From assembly GCA_025462645.1 (NCBI GenBank), contig JAOAPB010000028.1, forward strand, positions 1 to 64,000: a stretch of DNA of 64,000 bases, given 5' to 3'. The notes below the pieces were generated by a model that was not told the origin of the DNA, did no database searches, and was given only the letters and a program-made list of their open reading frames with translations. This DNA comes from Edaphobacter sp. (GTDB taxonomy: Bacteria; Acidobacteriota; Terriglobia; Terriglobales; Acidobacteriaceae). The position numbers were made by a program, and so were the translations under genes. This document shows positions 8,655-16,028 of this stretch, in pieces (within the stretch, counting starts at the first letter, position 1; each line of letters begins with the position of its first letter).

Positions 8655-8680
8655 CATAGGATTATATCAATCATCCTATG
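8655..8680. promoter_or_regulatory. palindromic operator, likely TetR binding site
   Basis: CATAGGATTA-TATCAA-TCATCCTATG has 10-bp arms matching at 9 of 10 positions. It lies 17 bp upstream of the membrane-protein start and about 80 bp from the tetR start. The half-site CATCCTAT recurs at 8743-8750 next to the tetR start codon. TetR-family regulators usually bind such palindromes in the divergent intergenic region. Confidence 0.6.
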
Positions 8681-8725
8681 GATTCAGAATTTCTTGGGCC
8701 AGGTCAGAGGGGAGATGGATTGCAC

Positions 8726-8753
8726 TTTGAGATGATTACCAGCATCCTATAAT
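8726..8753 (+). promoter_or_regulatory. possible tetR promoter overlapping a half-operator
   Basis: TTTGAG at 8726-8731 and TATAAT at 8748-8753 are 16 bases apart. The -10 box lies only 5 bases before the ATG at 8759, so the transcript could be leaderless. The CATCCTAT half-site at 8743-8750 overlaps the -10 box, which would allow autorepression. Confidence 0.4.
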
Positions 8754-8758
8754 GAGCT

Positions 8759-9334
8759 ATGCGTTACCGGCCTGAACACAAAGCCGAAATCCATCAGAAG
8801 ATTGTGAAAGACGCCTCGCGGCGCGTTCGCAGCGAAGGCATCACTGGCGCCGCGGTTACAGCCGTGATGCGGGACGCCGGTCTGACCCACGGAGGGTTTT
8901 ACAAGCACTTCGGAAGCAAGGACGAGTTGCTCATGGAGTCGCTGAGCGAGGCATTCCAGGAGATAGCCGACCACCTTGCTCAAGCCGGCGAGCAGTCCCC
9001 ACCCGAGACAGCGTGGAAGGCGATCGTGAAGACCTACCTGAGTCTGGAATATTGCGACCACGTCGAGTACGGATGCCCCCTGACGGCTCTTGCGCCCGAG
9101 TTGGCGAGGGTTGATGAGGCGATGAAGCCCCGGATCTTTGAGGAACTGAAGAAATACAAGAGTCGGATGCTTCCATTTATGCCTGGCCAGCGAAATGCCG
9201 ACAAAGAACGGGCTTTCTTTTCCATCTTTTCAACGATGGTCGGGGCAATTGAAATCGCGCGGATGCTGCCAGAGCCCGCGATGCGAGAGAAAGTGCTGGC
9301 GAGCGCAAGAGAGTTGCTCTTGCGAAGCTTTTGA
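8759..9334 (+). CDS. TetR/AcrR-family transcriptional regulator
   Basis: A 191-residue regulator. The N-terminal HTH (residues about 8-55) shows the family pattern IVKDASRRVRSEGITGAAVT, then AGLTHGGFYKHFGSKDELL with the recognition helix GGFYKHF. The C-terminal ligand-binding domain holds CPLTAL and a hydrophobic helix AFFSIFSTMVGAIEIARML, similar to the C-terminal domain of TetR regulators that control NmrA/SDR or DoxX-like genes. It is divergent from the membrane-protein/reductase pair and very likely represses it and itself through the palindrome at 8655-8680. No Shine-Dalgarno sequence is obvious in front of the start, consistent with the promoter lying right at the ATG. Confidence 0.88.
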   Translation: MRYRPEHKAEIHQKIVKDASRRVRSEGITGAAVTAVMRDAGLTHGGFYKHFGSKDELLMESLSEAFQEIADHLAQAGEQSPPETAWKAIVKTYLSLEYCDHVEYGCPLTALAPELARVDEAMKPRIFEELKKYKSRMLPFMPGQRNADKERAFFSIFSTMVGAIEIARMLPEPAMREKVLASARELLLRSF

Positions 9335-9414
9335 TTCTTGGAGTCGAATTGGCAGTGGCACAGACGCCAACGCTCGTACCCATAGACCGGTAAATCAAGA
9401 AACGCGTTCTCAAG

Positions 9415-9427
9415 TATTGTGAACAGG
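9415..9427 (+). repeat. putative attachment-type direct repeat, right copy
   Basis: Second copy of TATTGTGAACAGG, in the same orientation as at 5895-5907 and 3.5 kb away. It lies 80 bp downstream of the tetR stop and so closes a unit containing the integrase, reductase, membrane protein and tetR. Confidence 0.45.
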
Positions 9428-9468
9428 GCAATGCACTCATTGACCAAAGCAAAACTTTACCGGAACAA

Positions 9469-9486
9469 CTTCCGACAAGCGCGTTT
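9469..9486 (+). repeat. 18-bp direct repeat, left copy (flanks arr)
   Basis: CTTCCGACAAGCGCGTTT occurs here and, without mismatch, at 10224-10241. The two copies are 755 bp apart and enclose only the arr gene and its upstream region. Sequences outside the 18 bases do not match between the copies. Confidence 0.7.
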
Positions 9487-9554
9487 ATGAGGCCTCACCT
9501 CGAAGGCCACGCCTTACCGTGGAACACTTCATGGTGAGGCGTCAGACCAGTCAC

Positions 9555-9971
9555 TCAATCAATGATCTGAGCAAGCCCTTCAGCCTTTAGGCGTTCAAGA
9601 CCTTCCCTCATCTGCCGGAGTTGGTCGGGCGAGTGGCCCTGCCACTTCGCGACCTCACCAATTACACGAAGCGGATCGCGGGATCGATACGATCGTGTCG
9701 GGTTGCCAGGGAACTTCTTGTCCGTCAGGTTGGGGTCATCTATAACCTCTCCAGTGGGGTCCACGACATAAATTCTTTCCGGCCCGCTTCCAACGGCTAG
9801 TTCCGCACCCCAGATCGCAGCGTCCAGTGTGCCTGTGCAATAAACCCAAGACAAAATCTTCCGATCGCCGTAGTTGGATTTGAAGCCGACTGCGATCAGA
9901 TCGCCGTGTTGAAGATCTGCACGCGTGCCGTGGAAAAATTGTTGCCGAAATCTACTATCCGCGACTGACAT
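9555..9971 (-). CDS. arr: rifampin ADP-ribosyltransferase Arr
   Basis: A 138-residue protein that matches the Arr family closely along its full length. It has the start FFHGTRADLQHGDLI, the NAD-site segment GFKSNYGDRKILSWVYCTGTLDAAIWGAELA, YVVDPTGEVIDDPNLTDKK and the PGNPTRSYRSRDPLRVIGEV tail. Arr transfers ADP-ribose from NAD to the C23 hydroxyl of rifamycins and so inactivates them in the cytoplasm; family members occur both on chromosomes of soil bacteria and in mobile cassettes. Here the gene and its upstream region are bracketed by identical 18-bp direct repeats (9469 and 10224), which suggests it arrived or moves as a small unit. No attC-like folded site was recognised, so it is not evidently an integron cassette. 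Confidence 0.92.
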   Translation of the reverse strand: MSVADSRFRQQFFHGTRADLQHGDLIAVGFKSNYGDRKILSWVYCTGTLDAAIWGAELAVGSGPERIYVVDPTGEVIDDPNLTDKKFPGNPTRSYRSRDPLRVIGEVAKWQGHSPDQLRQMREGLERLKAEGLAQIID

Positions 9972-10327
9972 AGGTTTGCTGTTCCCCCTTTAGAAAAGTT
10001 GTCTCTTGCGACGCACGCTCTCGCCGAATCACGATCATGCAGTAGAACCCGGTGTTGCGGCAAGCCCACCCGCGACTTGTATACTAAGAGTGGGGAGAAT
10101 AAAGAATCTCCATCCCGCCTCCTCCAAAATCCACGTCCCGCCACGTTTGCAAGACAGATTGTTTTGTTGAAGCTCACCACAGCGATACAACTTGTGGAGT
10201 CGGCTAGTCGCTATGACTGGTCGCTTCCGACAAGCGCGTTTGTAGTTACCTATCTTGAGTGCGATAGCGATCCAGCTAAAATAGGCCTGTTTGGGAACGA
10301 GTTCTGATCGCCCTGCGTATCCCGTGT
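9972..10327. other. upstream region of arr with repeat copy
   Basis: These 356 bases contain no supported gene. They hold the presumed arr promoter (minus strand; AAGGGGG lies about 13 bases before its ATG) and the second 18-bp repeat copy at 10224-10241. Confidence 0.4.
10224..10241 (+). repeat. 18-bp direct repeat, right copy (flanks arr)
   Basis: Exact second copy of CTTCCGACAAGCGCGTTT, same orientation as the copy at 9469-9486. Confidence 0.7.
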
Positions 10328-11432
10328 ATGCCCAGACACCTCGCCTTTCTGTGCCCGGTTGTGTTCACCCTTTTCTCTACGATCGCCGCATCTTCCAAAG
10401 CGCAACAGCCAGCGCCAAAAGATCCGCTTCCCAAAGGCATCCATTGGACTCAGTTGCCACCCCCAAAATTCGGAATTGATGCAGCGGCCCTCGACACGCT
10501 CTACAGCGACATGAAGGAGGAACAGCATCACGACCTCAAGGGCATCGTCATCGTGCGTAATGGCTCGCTCATTAGCGAGCATTACTTTAACGGCGACTCG
10601 TCCAGAACGCTCCACGACATCCGCTCAGCGACCAAAAGCCTAACGTCGCTATTGATGGGCATCGCCATCGACAAAGAAAATCGTTCATAGTGTTGATGAT
10701 CCGATTGCGCTGTATCTTCCGGCCCTTCCTAGAGACGGCAAAGAGAAAATCGAGATCGAAGACCTTCTCAACATGCGCTCAGGCTTGGATGCAGACGATG
10801 AAGATCCGTCCACAGCAGGGAATGAGGACAGACTCGATGAGTCGTCAGACTGGATACGGACGGTGTATGCCATTCCTATGAAACGCGCTCCGGGCGATAA
10901 GTATCTCTACTGCTCAATCAACGCCTTCCTCACCGGAGCGATCATCGAAAATGCCACGAAAACGCCACTAGACGGCTTCGCGCGCACCAACCTCTTTGGG
11001 CCGTTGAATATCCAGAGTTTTCACTGGAGGCATGTGCCGGTCGACCGAACGACAGGTCAGGGGAACCTTGAGATCACCGCGCGTGATGCCGCAGCGCTCG
11101 GGCAACTGATGTTGAACGATGGTGTTGTGGGTGGAAGGCGCCTTATCAGTCACGATTGGGTCACCGGTAGCCTCGCAAGTCAGGTGCCGATCAGCGACAG
11201 CGACCCCTACTCAGACTTCTACGGCTATATGTGGTACACCAAAGCCGAGCCAGTTGCCGACCATAAAGTCACGGTTCACTTCGCTTCGGGCAACGGTGGA
11301 AATAAGATCTACATTGTCCCTTCACTTCATATGGTGGTCGCAATCACCTCAAGCGCATACGGCACCCGCTGGGGTCAACGGCGATCTCAAGATATTCTGC
11401 TCAAAATCTTGGCAGCCACGAAGCCTGAATAG
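10328..11432 (+). pseudogene. class C beta-lactamase-like serine hydrolase, frameshifted
   Basis: Two adjoining frames make one protein of about 367 residues. The first (10328-10690) has a signal peptide, then SATKSLTS, the SxxK nucleophile motif of the class C beta-lactamase/esterase fold. The second frame continues IVHSVDDPIALYLPALPRD, the YCS tyrosine motif near KYLYCSINAFL, and the C-terminal VHFASGNGGNKIYIVP region. The shift falls in the run GACAAAGAAAATCG near 10673-10684; removing one A restores the full frame. It is either a slipped-strand mutation in an A-run or a sequencing error. The family covers periplasmic esterases and amidohydrolases as well as true beta-lactamases, so drug resistance should not be assumed. 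Confidence 0.8.
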
Positions 11433-11570
11433 CTGCCAGTTCGAAAGTTGGGCTGTGCGGGAAACCGTTGGGTTGGGAATCGGAAATCGGCTAATGAGAT
11501 GGTCCGCCGCTTGCTTTTCATTCCCAGCAGGTGATCGCTGGGAGCAAGCTGTGACAGGAGGATCATCGCT

Positions 11571-11730
11571 ATGCAGATACATTCGATTGGCATCGATTTG
11601 GGCAAGACGACCTTACATTTGGTGGCGTTGGGCGCAGCAGGCCAGGTGCTTGTGAAGAAGAAGTTTACTCAGAAGCAGTTGCTCGCTTACACCGCCAACC
11701 TGCAGACTTCGCTGATCGGCCTGGAAGTAC
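11571..11730 (+). pseudogene. IS110-family transposase, N-terminal fragment
   Basis: About 52 codons from the ATG at 11571 encode HSIGIDLGKTTLHLVALGAA, the first DEDD-nuclease motif (IDLGK) of IS110-family transposases. An AGGAGG-type site lies just upstream. Homology stops at GLE (about 11727) and the sequence passes directly into the tail of an unrelated Ig-like protein. It is therefore a remnant whose 3' part has been lost. Confidence 0.75.
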
Positions 11731-12121
11731 GGCCACGGGCCTACCGCCGGGTGCAACCGTGACATTCAGTCCTGCGACCGTGGCGGCTAACGCTGGCTCG
11801 GCACCGGTCACTCTTAGCGTTCAGACAGCTTCAATTGTTGGAATGAACAGGTTTGAGAGGAATGTCACATCTATTGCTCTGGGACTGCTCTTGCTGCCAT
11901 TGGCAGGGGCTCGGCGGATGCGTAGAAGCGCGGGTGCGGCGGGACGGTACATCTTCATGATGCTTGTTCTGCTAGCTGGCGCCCTTACCACCATGGGCCT
12001 GACAGGTTGCGGTACGCACAACGGCTTCTTCGGCCATGCCCCGCAGACCTACAACATCACCATCACGGCCACCAGCGGAAACCTTCAGCATTCGGCGAAC
12101 GCAACCCTGAACGTGCAGTAG
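11731..12121 (+). pseudogene. C-terminal tail of Ig-like-repeat surface protein
   Basis: The frame ending at 12121 reads GLPPGATVTFSPATVAANAG, then SAPVTLSVQTA, a hydrophobic stretch with LGLLLLPLAGARRMRR, a second hydrophobic segment ending LTGCGTHNGFF and a last beta-rich TYNITITATSGNLQHSAN. This is the usual end of large Acidobacterial NHL/Ig-like-repeat proteins. The rest of the gene is absent: the IS110 fragment is fused in front of it. A shorter open frame starting at 11759 exists but is not a natural start. Confidence 0.65.
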
Positions 12122-12139
12122 TCACGAGGAGAGGAACAA

Positions 12140-12752
12140 ATGCACATGCTATCCCGATACTTTCTGCTGCTCGCGGCTCCGCTCCTGATGACCTCAGGCC
12201 TGAGGGCGCAAGCGCCTGCGACTGCTTCGCCCGGTCACCGTGAAGTGGACCTTGCAGTTACGTACATCGTGCAACACAGCAATCTGGTTTCAAACCCCAC
12301 CTTCTGGCAGCAGGGCGGGAGTGTGGAACTATCGGCGCAGGTTTATCGCGGTTGGGGCGCTGCGGCGAACATTACCGGCACGAACGTTGGCAGCGCCGCC
12401 GATAGTGGCGTTGGGCTTAGTATGGTCACTGCGACCTTCGGGCCGCGCTATACATGGTACAGGCCGAATGGCATAGCCAATAAACGAAGCTTGGCTATCT
12501 TCGGCCAAGGGCTTATTGGCGAATCCAACGGCTTTAACAGCTACTTTCCCTCAAATACAGGATCGATGACCAACTATAACTCCTTCGCCCTGCAGGTGGG
12601 CGGGGGCGTCGACATCGGCCTCTCACGTCACTTTGCTGTTCGTGCCATTCAGGCAGACTGGCTTCGCACACAGTTTCCCAACAGCACAACCAACATACAG
12701 AACAGTTTTCGACTAGGGGCCCGGTGTCGTCTTCCGCTTTCAACAACACTAG
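12140..12752 (+). pseudogene. outer-membrane beta-barrel protein with 3'-end frameshift
   Basis: A signal peptide (MLSRYFLLLAAPLLMTSGLRAQ) is followed by a barrel-type sequence with alternating hydrophobic strands (VELSAQVYRGWGAAANITG, TATFGPRYTWYRP, SFALQVGGGVDIGLSRHFAV, AIQADWLRTQFPNSTTN). The final strand should read RLGAGVVFRF plus a short end, the normal C-terminal beta signal. It does so only if one C is removed near 12719-12722. In the sequence as given the frame slips and runs 47 codons further, to 12895, through the terminator. The gene lies 18 bp after the Ig-like tail with an AGGAGAGG site. Family: OmpA-like/opacity-type small barrel. Assembly of the slipped product in the membrane would probably fail. 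Confidence 0.7.
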
Positions 12753-12801
12753 TTCGAGTTTCAATATTCCCTGGCTTTACCGAAAATAGACTGTTTATAA
12801 G

Positions 12802-12846
12802 GCCTCTTGCATCCGAGTTGTTCTCGGATGCAAGAGGCTTTTCTTT
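12802..12846 (+). terminator. strong rho-independent terminator
   Basis: A perfect 16-bp stem (12802-12817 with 12823-12838, loop TTGTT) is followed by TTTTCTTT. It ends the Ig-like/barrel transcription unit. The frame-shifted barrel reading frame runs through it, which supports the natural stop at 12752. Confidence 0.9.
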
Positions 12847-12881
12847 GCACTTTGTTCGCGACATTGATCGAACTCGAGAGC

Positions 12882-13217
12882 TCACCTCGGCATAACGGAG
12901 TTGATTTGCAGGTTCTGCACTAGTGTGACCGCGTCGCTCCCGAATGATGAGATATACCCAAGAACAGGGATGTAGGTATTCTGACTTTCGACGAACTTTG
13001 CCCATGGCCCGGCAGCAGGATTTGCCTCGTATGCAGATGGGAGTGCGGTTCGAAGAATCATGAGACTTTCGATGCAAAAATACCTCGGCTGGAATGCGGA
13101 TATGATTCGGCGCCATTTGAGCATCTTGAAAAGAGCATTCTTGCGCAGGTAGCTTACCAATGGGGGCACATCGACCAAGAGCCAGATAATCACGAATGCG
13201 GATATCGACAGGAACAT
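12882..13217 (-). CDS. hypothetical small protein with one membrane segment
   Basis: A 111-residue open frame that starts MFLSISAFVIIWLLVDVPPL, a plausible signal anchor, followed by a basic stretch (LKWRR) and no recognisable domain. There is no clear Shine-Dalgarno sequence. It lies convergent to the barrel gene and directly downstream of the broken cysteine hydrolase. It may be a real small membrane protein or the open end of a degraded gene. Confidence 0.35.
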   Translation of the reverse strand: MFLSISAFVIIWLLVDVPPLVSYLRKNALFKMLKWRRIISAFQPRYFCIESLMILRTALPSAYEANPAAGPWAKFVESQNTYIPVLGYISSFGSDAVTLVQNLQINSVMPR

Positions 13218-13235
13218 GAATTACTTGCTTGCCTA

Positions 13236-13878
13236 TCACGAGTTGCCCCCAGTCCTCCGTGCCGTGGGCGCCTGCTGCGAGATTTGCGTTCTGCGGATGA
13301 TATTAGGCAGCTTCACTGAAGTCGAAGGCGTGAGGTTCGCTCCCGCCGCCGCCTCCAGCTGCCCGAACGCCTGCTGATGCTCCTCGGCATTGCGTGCACA
13401 TGAGCAATCCGCTGGAATGTAAAGGTCGAAACCACGCATGTTGGCATCATGCGCCGTGACGGTGATGCAACTGGCCGAGGTCGGTCCTGTCAGGATCAGT
13501 GTCTCCACCTGGAGATGCCGCAGCAGAACCTCTAACGGGGTCATGTAGAACGCGGAATGCATTGGTTTCAGGCACGAAGTAATCTTCGCTGTCCGGCAGT
13601 TGCGGCCGTACGAACTCTCCTCCCTTCGCCTCTAGACAGCGACCCATTAGTACTTCCTTTTCGCTGCGCCAATCGCCGAAGTTGTCGTTCACATACAACG
13701 CGGGTATACCGGCCTCGCGTGTACGCGCCTTTAGTCTCACCAGCGTCCCCCGCATTCTTAGTGCGCCTTGCAGAATCTCTTTTCCATCTGGAAATTGAAA
13801 GGTCGTGAGCACATCGACTAGTAACAGGGCGACGGGCACTGGCGAGGGACGCGTCTGTGCATGTTTCCGAGACTTCAT
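13236..13878 (-). pseudogene. isochorismatase-like cysteine hydrolase, frameshifted
   Basis: From the ATG at 13878 the frame gives VALLLVDVLTTFQFPDGKEI, the Asp-containing first strand of isochorismatase-like hydrolases, then AGIPALYVNDNFGDWRSE. It slips at about 13555-13562 after FVPET. The next frame continues HSAFYMTPLEVLLRHL, then VETLILTGPTSASCITVTAHDA, in which the nucleophilic Cys lies in TSASCI, and ends at 13236. One base must be skipped to join the parts. Members hydrolyse amides or isochorismate-like substrates. The Asp, Lys-region and Cys elements are all visible, so the loss is recent or a sequence error. Confidence 0.75.
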
Positions 13879-13993
13879 ACCTGGTGTGATGCCAACTCCG
13901 CTTGCCGAGCAACAGCCGCGCATCCGGGGAATCCGTGAGTGTGGCGTTCCAGCAGATTTTCTGGCAGAGCCAGCAACTGAGAAGCTTGAGTGA

Positions 13994-14734
13994 CTAAGCC
14001 GCATACGGCGGCCAGATCAGGACCTCTTGTCGCTCAGAGTATTGCACAAGAGCAGGGGAAGCGGAGAGCGACAGCCCCGCGGCAGCTGCGATAGTGTTCT
14101 GATAAATTTTAGCTGTCACAGCCTGCAAGTTCCAGGGAAGATGATGGATTTCGGCCCGCAAAACGGTTTTCTTAATTACCGTGTAGAGGCAGTAGCGCTC
14201 CGTCAGCCAGTGTTCAATGGTGCCGGTAACAGCACGAAATACAGTCGATGTCGGTTCATATTTAGCATAGAACGACGCAGAGGATAGAGTCCGCTCACAT
14301 CGGTAATGAATTTCGGAATTCACCGTATCGATTTCCATTTTCGAATGAAAGTAAGGCAAACGATAAAGCGTGCGTGCTCCGAGGACAGCCAAAAGACTTC
14401 CGGCATCCAGGCTAAAGAAGTAGACGCCGGCAATCCCTCCGTAACGAACGTAGGTACGGCAATTCAACTCTGGAAACGACCAGAGCTTGTTAATTGAGCC
14501 TAAGCCTCTCGGTCTCACACAGGCCTCGAAAGGCGTCAAAGATATCCATGCATCCCCATCTGAGGTATCAATTTCCAATTCATCAGGAACTAGGACCCGC
14601 AATTGAGACACAGGCAAAGCCCAGTGCGCAAAGAGCAATCTGTACCATCCTTGTTCCATAATCCAAGGTCGTCCCTCCGGAAGCGGCCAAGGTCGATGAC
14701 CGTTCTGTCGAATAATTGACTCTGTGTCGATCAC
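13994..14734 (-). CDS. DUF2071 / YqjF-family protein
   Basis: A 246-residue cytoplasmic protein. It shows the family signature RPWIMEQGWYRLLFAHWALP, then ISLTPFEACVRPRG, ELNCRTYVRYGGIAGVYFFS and the C-terminal LTERYCLYT. The DUF2071 (YqjF) fold resembles acetoacetate decarboxylase; biochemical function is not established. The start at 14734 keeps the conserved HRPWPLPEGRPW segment. The gene is downstream of, and in the same orientation as, the remnants at 15 kb, and upstream of the broken cysteine hydrolase; it appears intact. Confidence 0.8.
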   Translation of the reverse strand: MIDTESIIRQNGHRPWPLPEGRPWIMEQGWYRLLFAHWALPVSQLRVLVPDELEIDTSDGDAWISLTPFEACVRPRGLGSINKLWSFPELNCRTYVRYGGIAGVYFFSLDAGSLLAVLGARTLYRLPYFHSKMEIDTVNSEIHYRCERTLSSASFYAKYEPTSTVFRAVTGTIEHWLTERYCLYTVIKKTVLRAEIHHLPWNLQAVTAKIYQNTIAAAAGLSLSASPALVQYSERQEVLIWPPYAA

Positions 14735-14796
14735 TCCAGATTAGATGCGTCTCATGGCAGACCTGTTCTGTGTGTCAGGGAACGGCTCTCCTAGTC

Positions 14797-14990
14797 CCTT
14801 CGTTCCACGACCTGACTTTGCGGTATGTTCAGGCCCAGCTAGTTCAAGCGATGCAGTCCGCGGGCTGCATCGCAAAGCACGAGGTTGACCAGCGTCTTGC
14901 CCGTAGGCTCCTGCTCTGTGCGGACCGAGCAAACTGCGATATCTTCAAAATGTCGCAAGAATTCCTTTCCGATATGTTGTTGCGCGTGGC
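14797..14990 (+). pseudogene. Crp/Fnr-family regulator fragment
   Basis: The plus-strand frame reads FHDLTLRYVQAQLVQAMQSA, then HEVDQRLARRLLLCADRANC and MSQEFLSDML. This is the C-helix and start of the winged-helix DNA-binding domain of Crp/Fnr regulators, where QRLARWLL and LTQEFLAxML are typical. The cyclic-nucleotide-binding half is missing and the recognition helix is lost at about 14990, where the IS110 remnant begins on the opposite strand. Confidence 0.6.
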
Positions 14991-14995
14991 CGGCT

Positions 14996-15249
14996 CCTGA
15001 AGCTGTTCGCTGATCCAGATCGAGTGCGTTCCCGCCTCCATCGCAACCCGTGTTGGAGGCACATCGGTGAACCACTTCTCGATCGCCTTCGGAGTGGTCC
15101 GGAAGTGGCCACGGTCGACCACTTCTCCGTCTTGGTTGAGAGTGCAGTAATGGCTCCAGACGTCGCCAAGATCGATGCCGATCGTCATCTCAACCTTGGC
15201 CTGTCTGCGCGGGACTTCAGCGATGGGGTGCTGCGCTGGGCTTCTTCAT
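14996..15249 (-). pseudogene. IS110-family transposase, N-terminal fragment with frameshift
   Basis: An ATG at 15249 with GGAGGAG upstream starts MKKPSAAPH. A frame slip near 15200 leads into MTIGIDLGDVWSHYCTLNQD, the first acidic motif of the IS110 DEDD domain, and VAMEAGTHSIWISEQLQE. Homology ends at about 14996, where the sequence joins a Crp/Fnr fragment. It is unlike the IS110 piece at 11.6 kb (IDLGDVWSHY against IDLGKTTLHL), so two different elements left debris here. Confidence 0.75.
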
Positions 15250-15304
15250 GGGAACAGTCTGCTCCTCCTTCGGAGCACCTGCTCATCCTATTTATCGAGA
15301 CTAA

Positions 15305-15481
15305 TCCTGTACTGGTGAACTCTATCGCGAGAAGCGCTTGAGTGTCTCTTCCATCGCCGGAAAGCTGCATATCTCCAAGAGCACCCTGTACGGCTACTTG
15401 CGGCACCGCCGGGTCGATATCGGACCCTACAACAAACCAGCCCGGGCCCGAACACAGGAAGCGAACACAACGGCCGACTAG
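15305..15481 (+). pseudogene. resolvase/recombinase C-terminal HTH fragment
   Basis: The frame gives ELYREKRLSVSSIAGKLHIS, then KSTLYGYLRHRRV, the helix-turn-helix that ends small serine recombinases. The catalytic N-terminal domain is missing. It ends at a TAG at 15479-15481, after which the same frame stays open and codes for the next entry. Confidence 0.5.
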
Positions 15482-15754
15482 CTCAAGAATGCCACCATCC
15501 TGCTGTCGCTGAGGATCGAGAACAACAGCAAATTCGTTCGCGGCAAAAAGCGCGTCCGAGAAGATATTGAACGCTACCTGCGCCACCAATACGCCGCCAG
15601 CCAGGGCCAGTCAGGCGAGCACCGCCTCAAGGTTACCTATCGCACGGACGAGGAACTCCTCATCAACCCAAACTACTGTCTCACCGACCCACCGGTTGTG
15701 ACAGAGGAGAAGTGGATCGAGGCGAATGCCAAGCGTCCAGAAGATGGGCGTTGA
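15482..15754 (+). pseudogene. hypothetical protein remnant, in frame after a stop
   Basis: Directly after the TAG the same frame reads ILLSLRIENNSKFVRGKKRV, then REDIERYLRHQY and DEELLINPNYCLTDPP, ending at 15754. The segment looks like a conserved small hypothetical protein often seen in Acidobacteria near recombinases, but it has no start codon of its own. A single base change at the TAG would join it to the resolvase HTH piece. Confidence 0.4.
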
Positions 15755-16028
15755 ACCCTATCTGGCCACATTGCTGAGTGTCCTTCGGGCTGGCAGTAAA
15801 TGACACACAAACTGGTCGAACCGGGAGACGATGCATCTGCTGCCGAACGTGTAGTGGCCCTCATCATGAGGTACGCTGTTCGGTGATGGCCTTCTACGAG
15901 GCAAATGCTACGGGAAATCAAAAGCGGTTGTACTCTGAATTGCTAAAGTTGAACGCCCGGTCTGATTGAGGCTTCAGATCGGTCCAAGCGTAGGTAGGAT
16001 TCCAGTTCAAGACACGAGAGAAAAGCAA

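Noticed and set aside
9469..10241. arr as an integron gene cassette
   Set aside because: No attC-type imperfect inverted repeat or IntI gene was found; the flanking feature is a plain 18-bp direct repeat.
10328..11432. antibiotic-resistance beta-lactamase
   Set aside because: The fold is shared by many esterases and peptidases and the gene is frameshifted, so a resistance role is not supported.
12649..13239. 196-codon minus-strand frame across the terminator
   Set aside because: It runs through the perfect terminator and the end of the barrel gene and has no domain.
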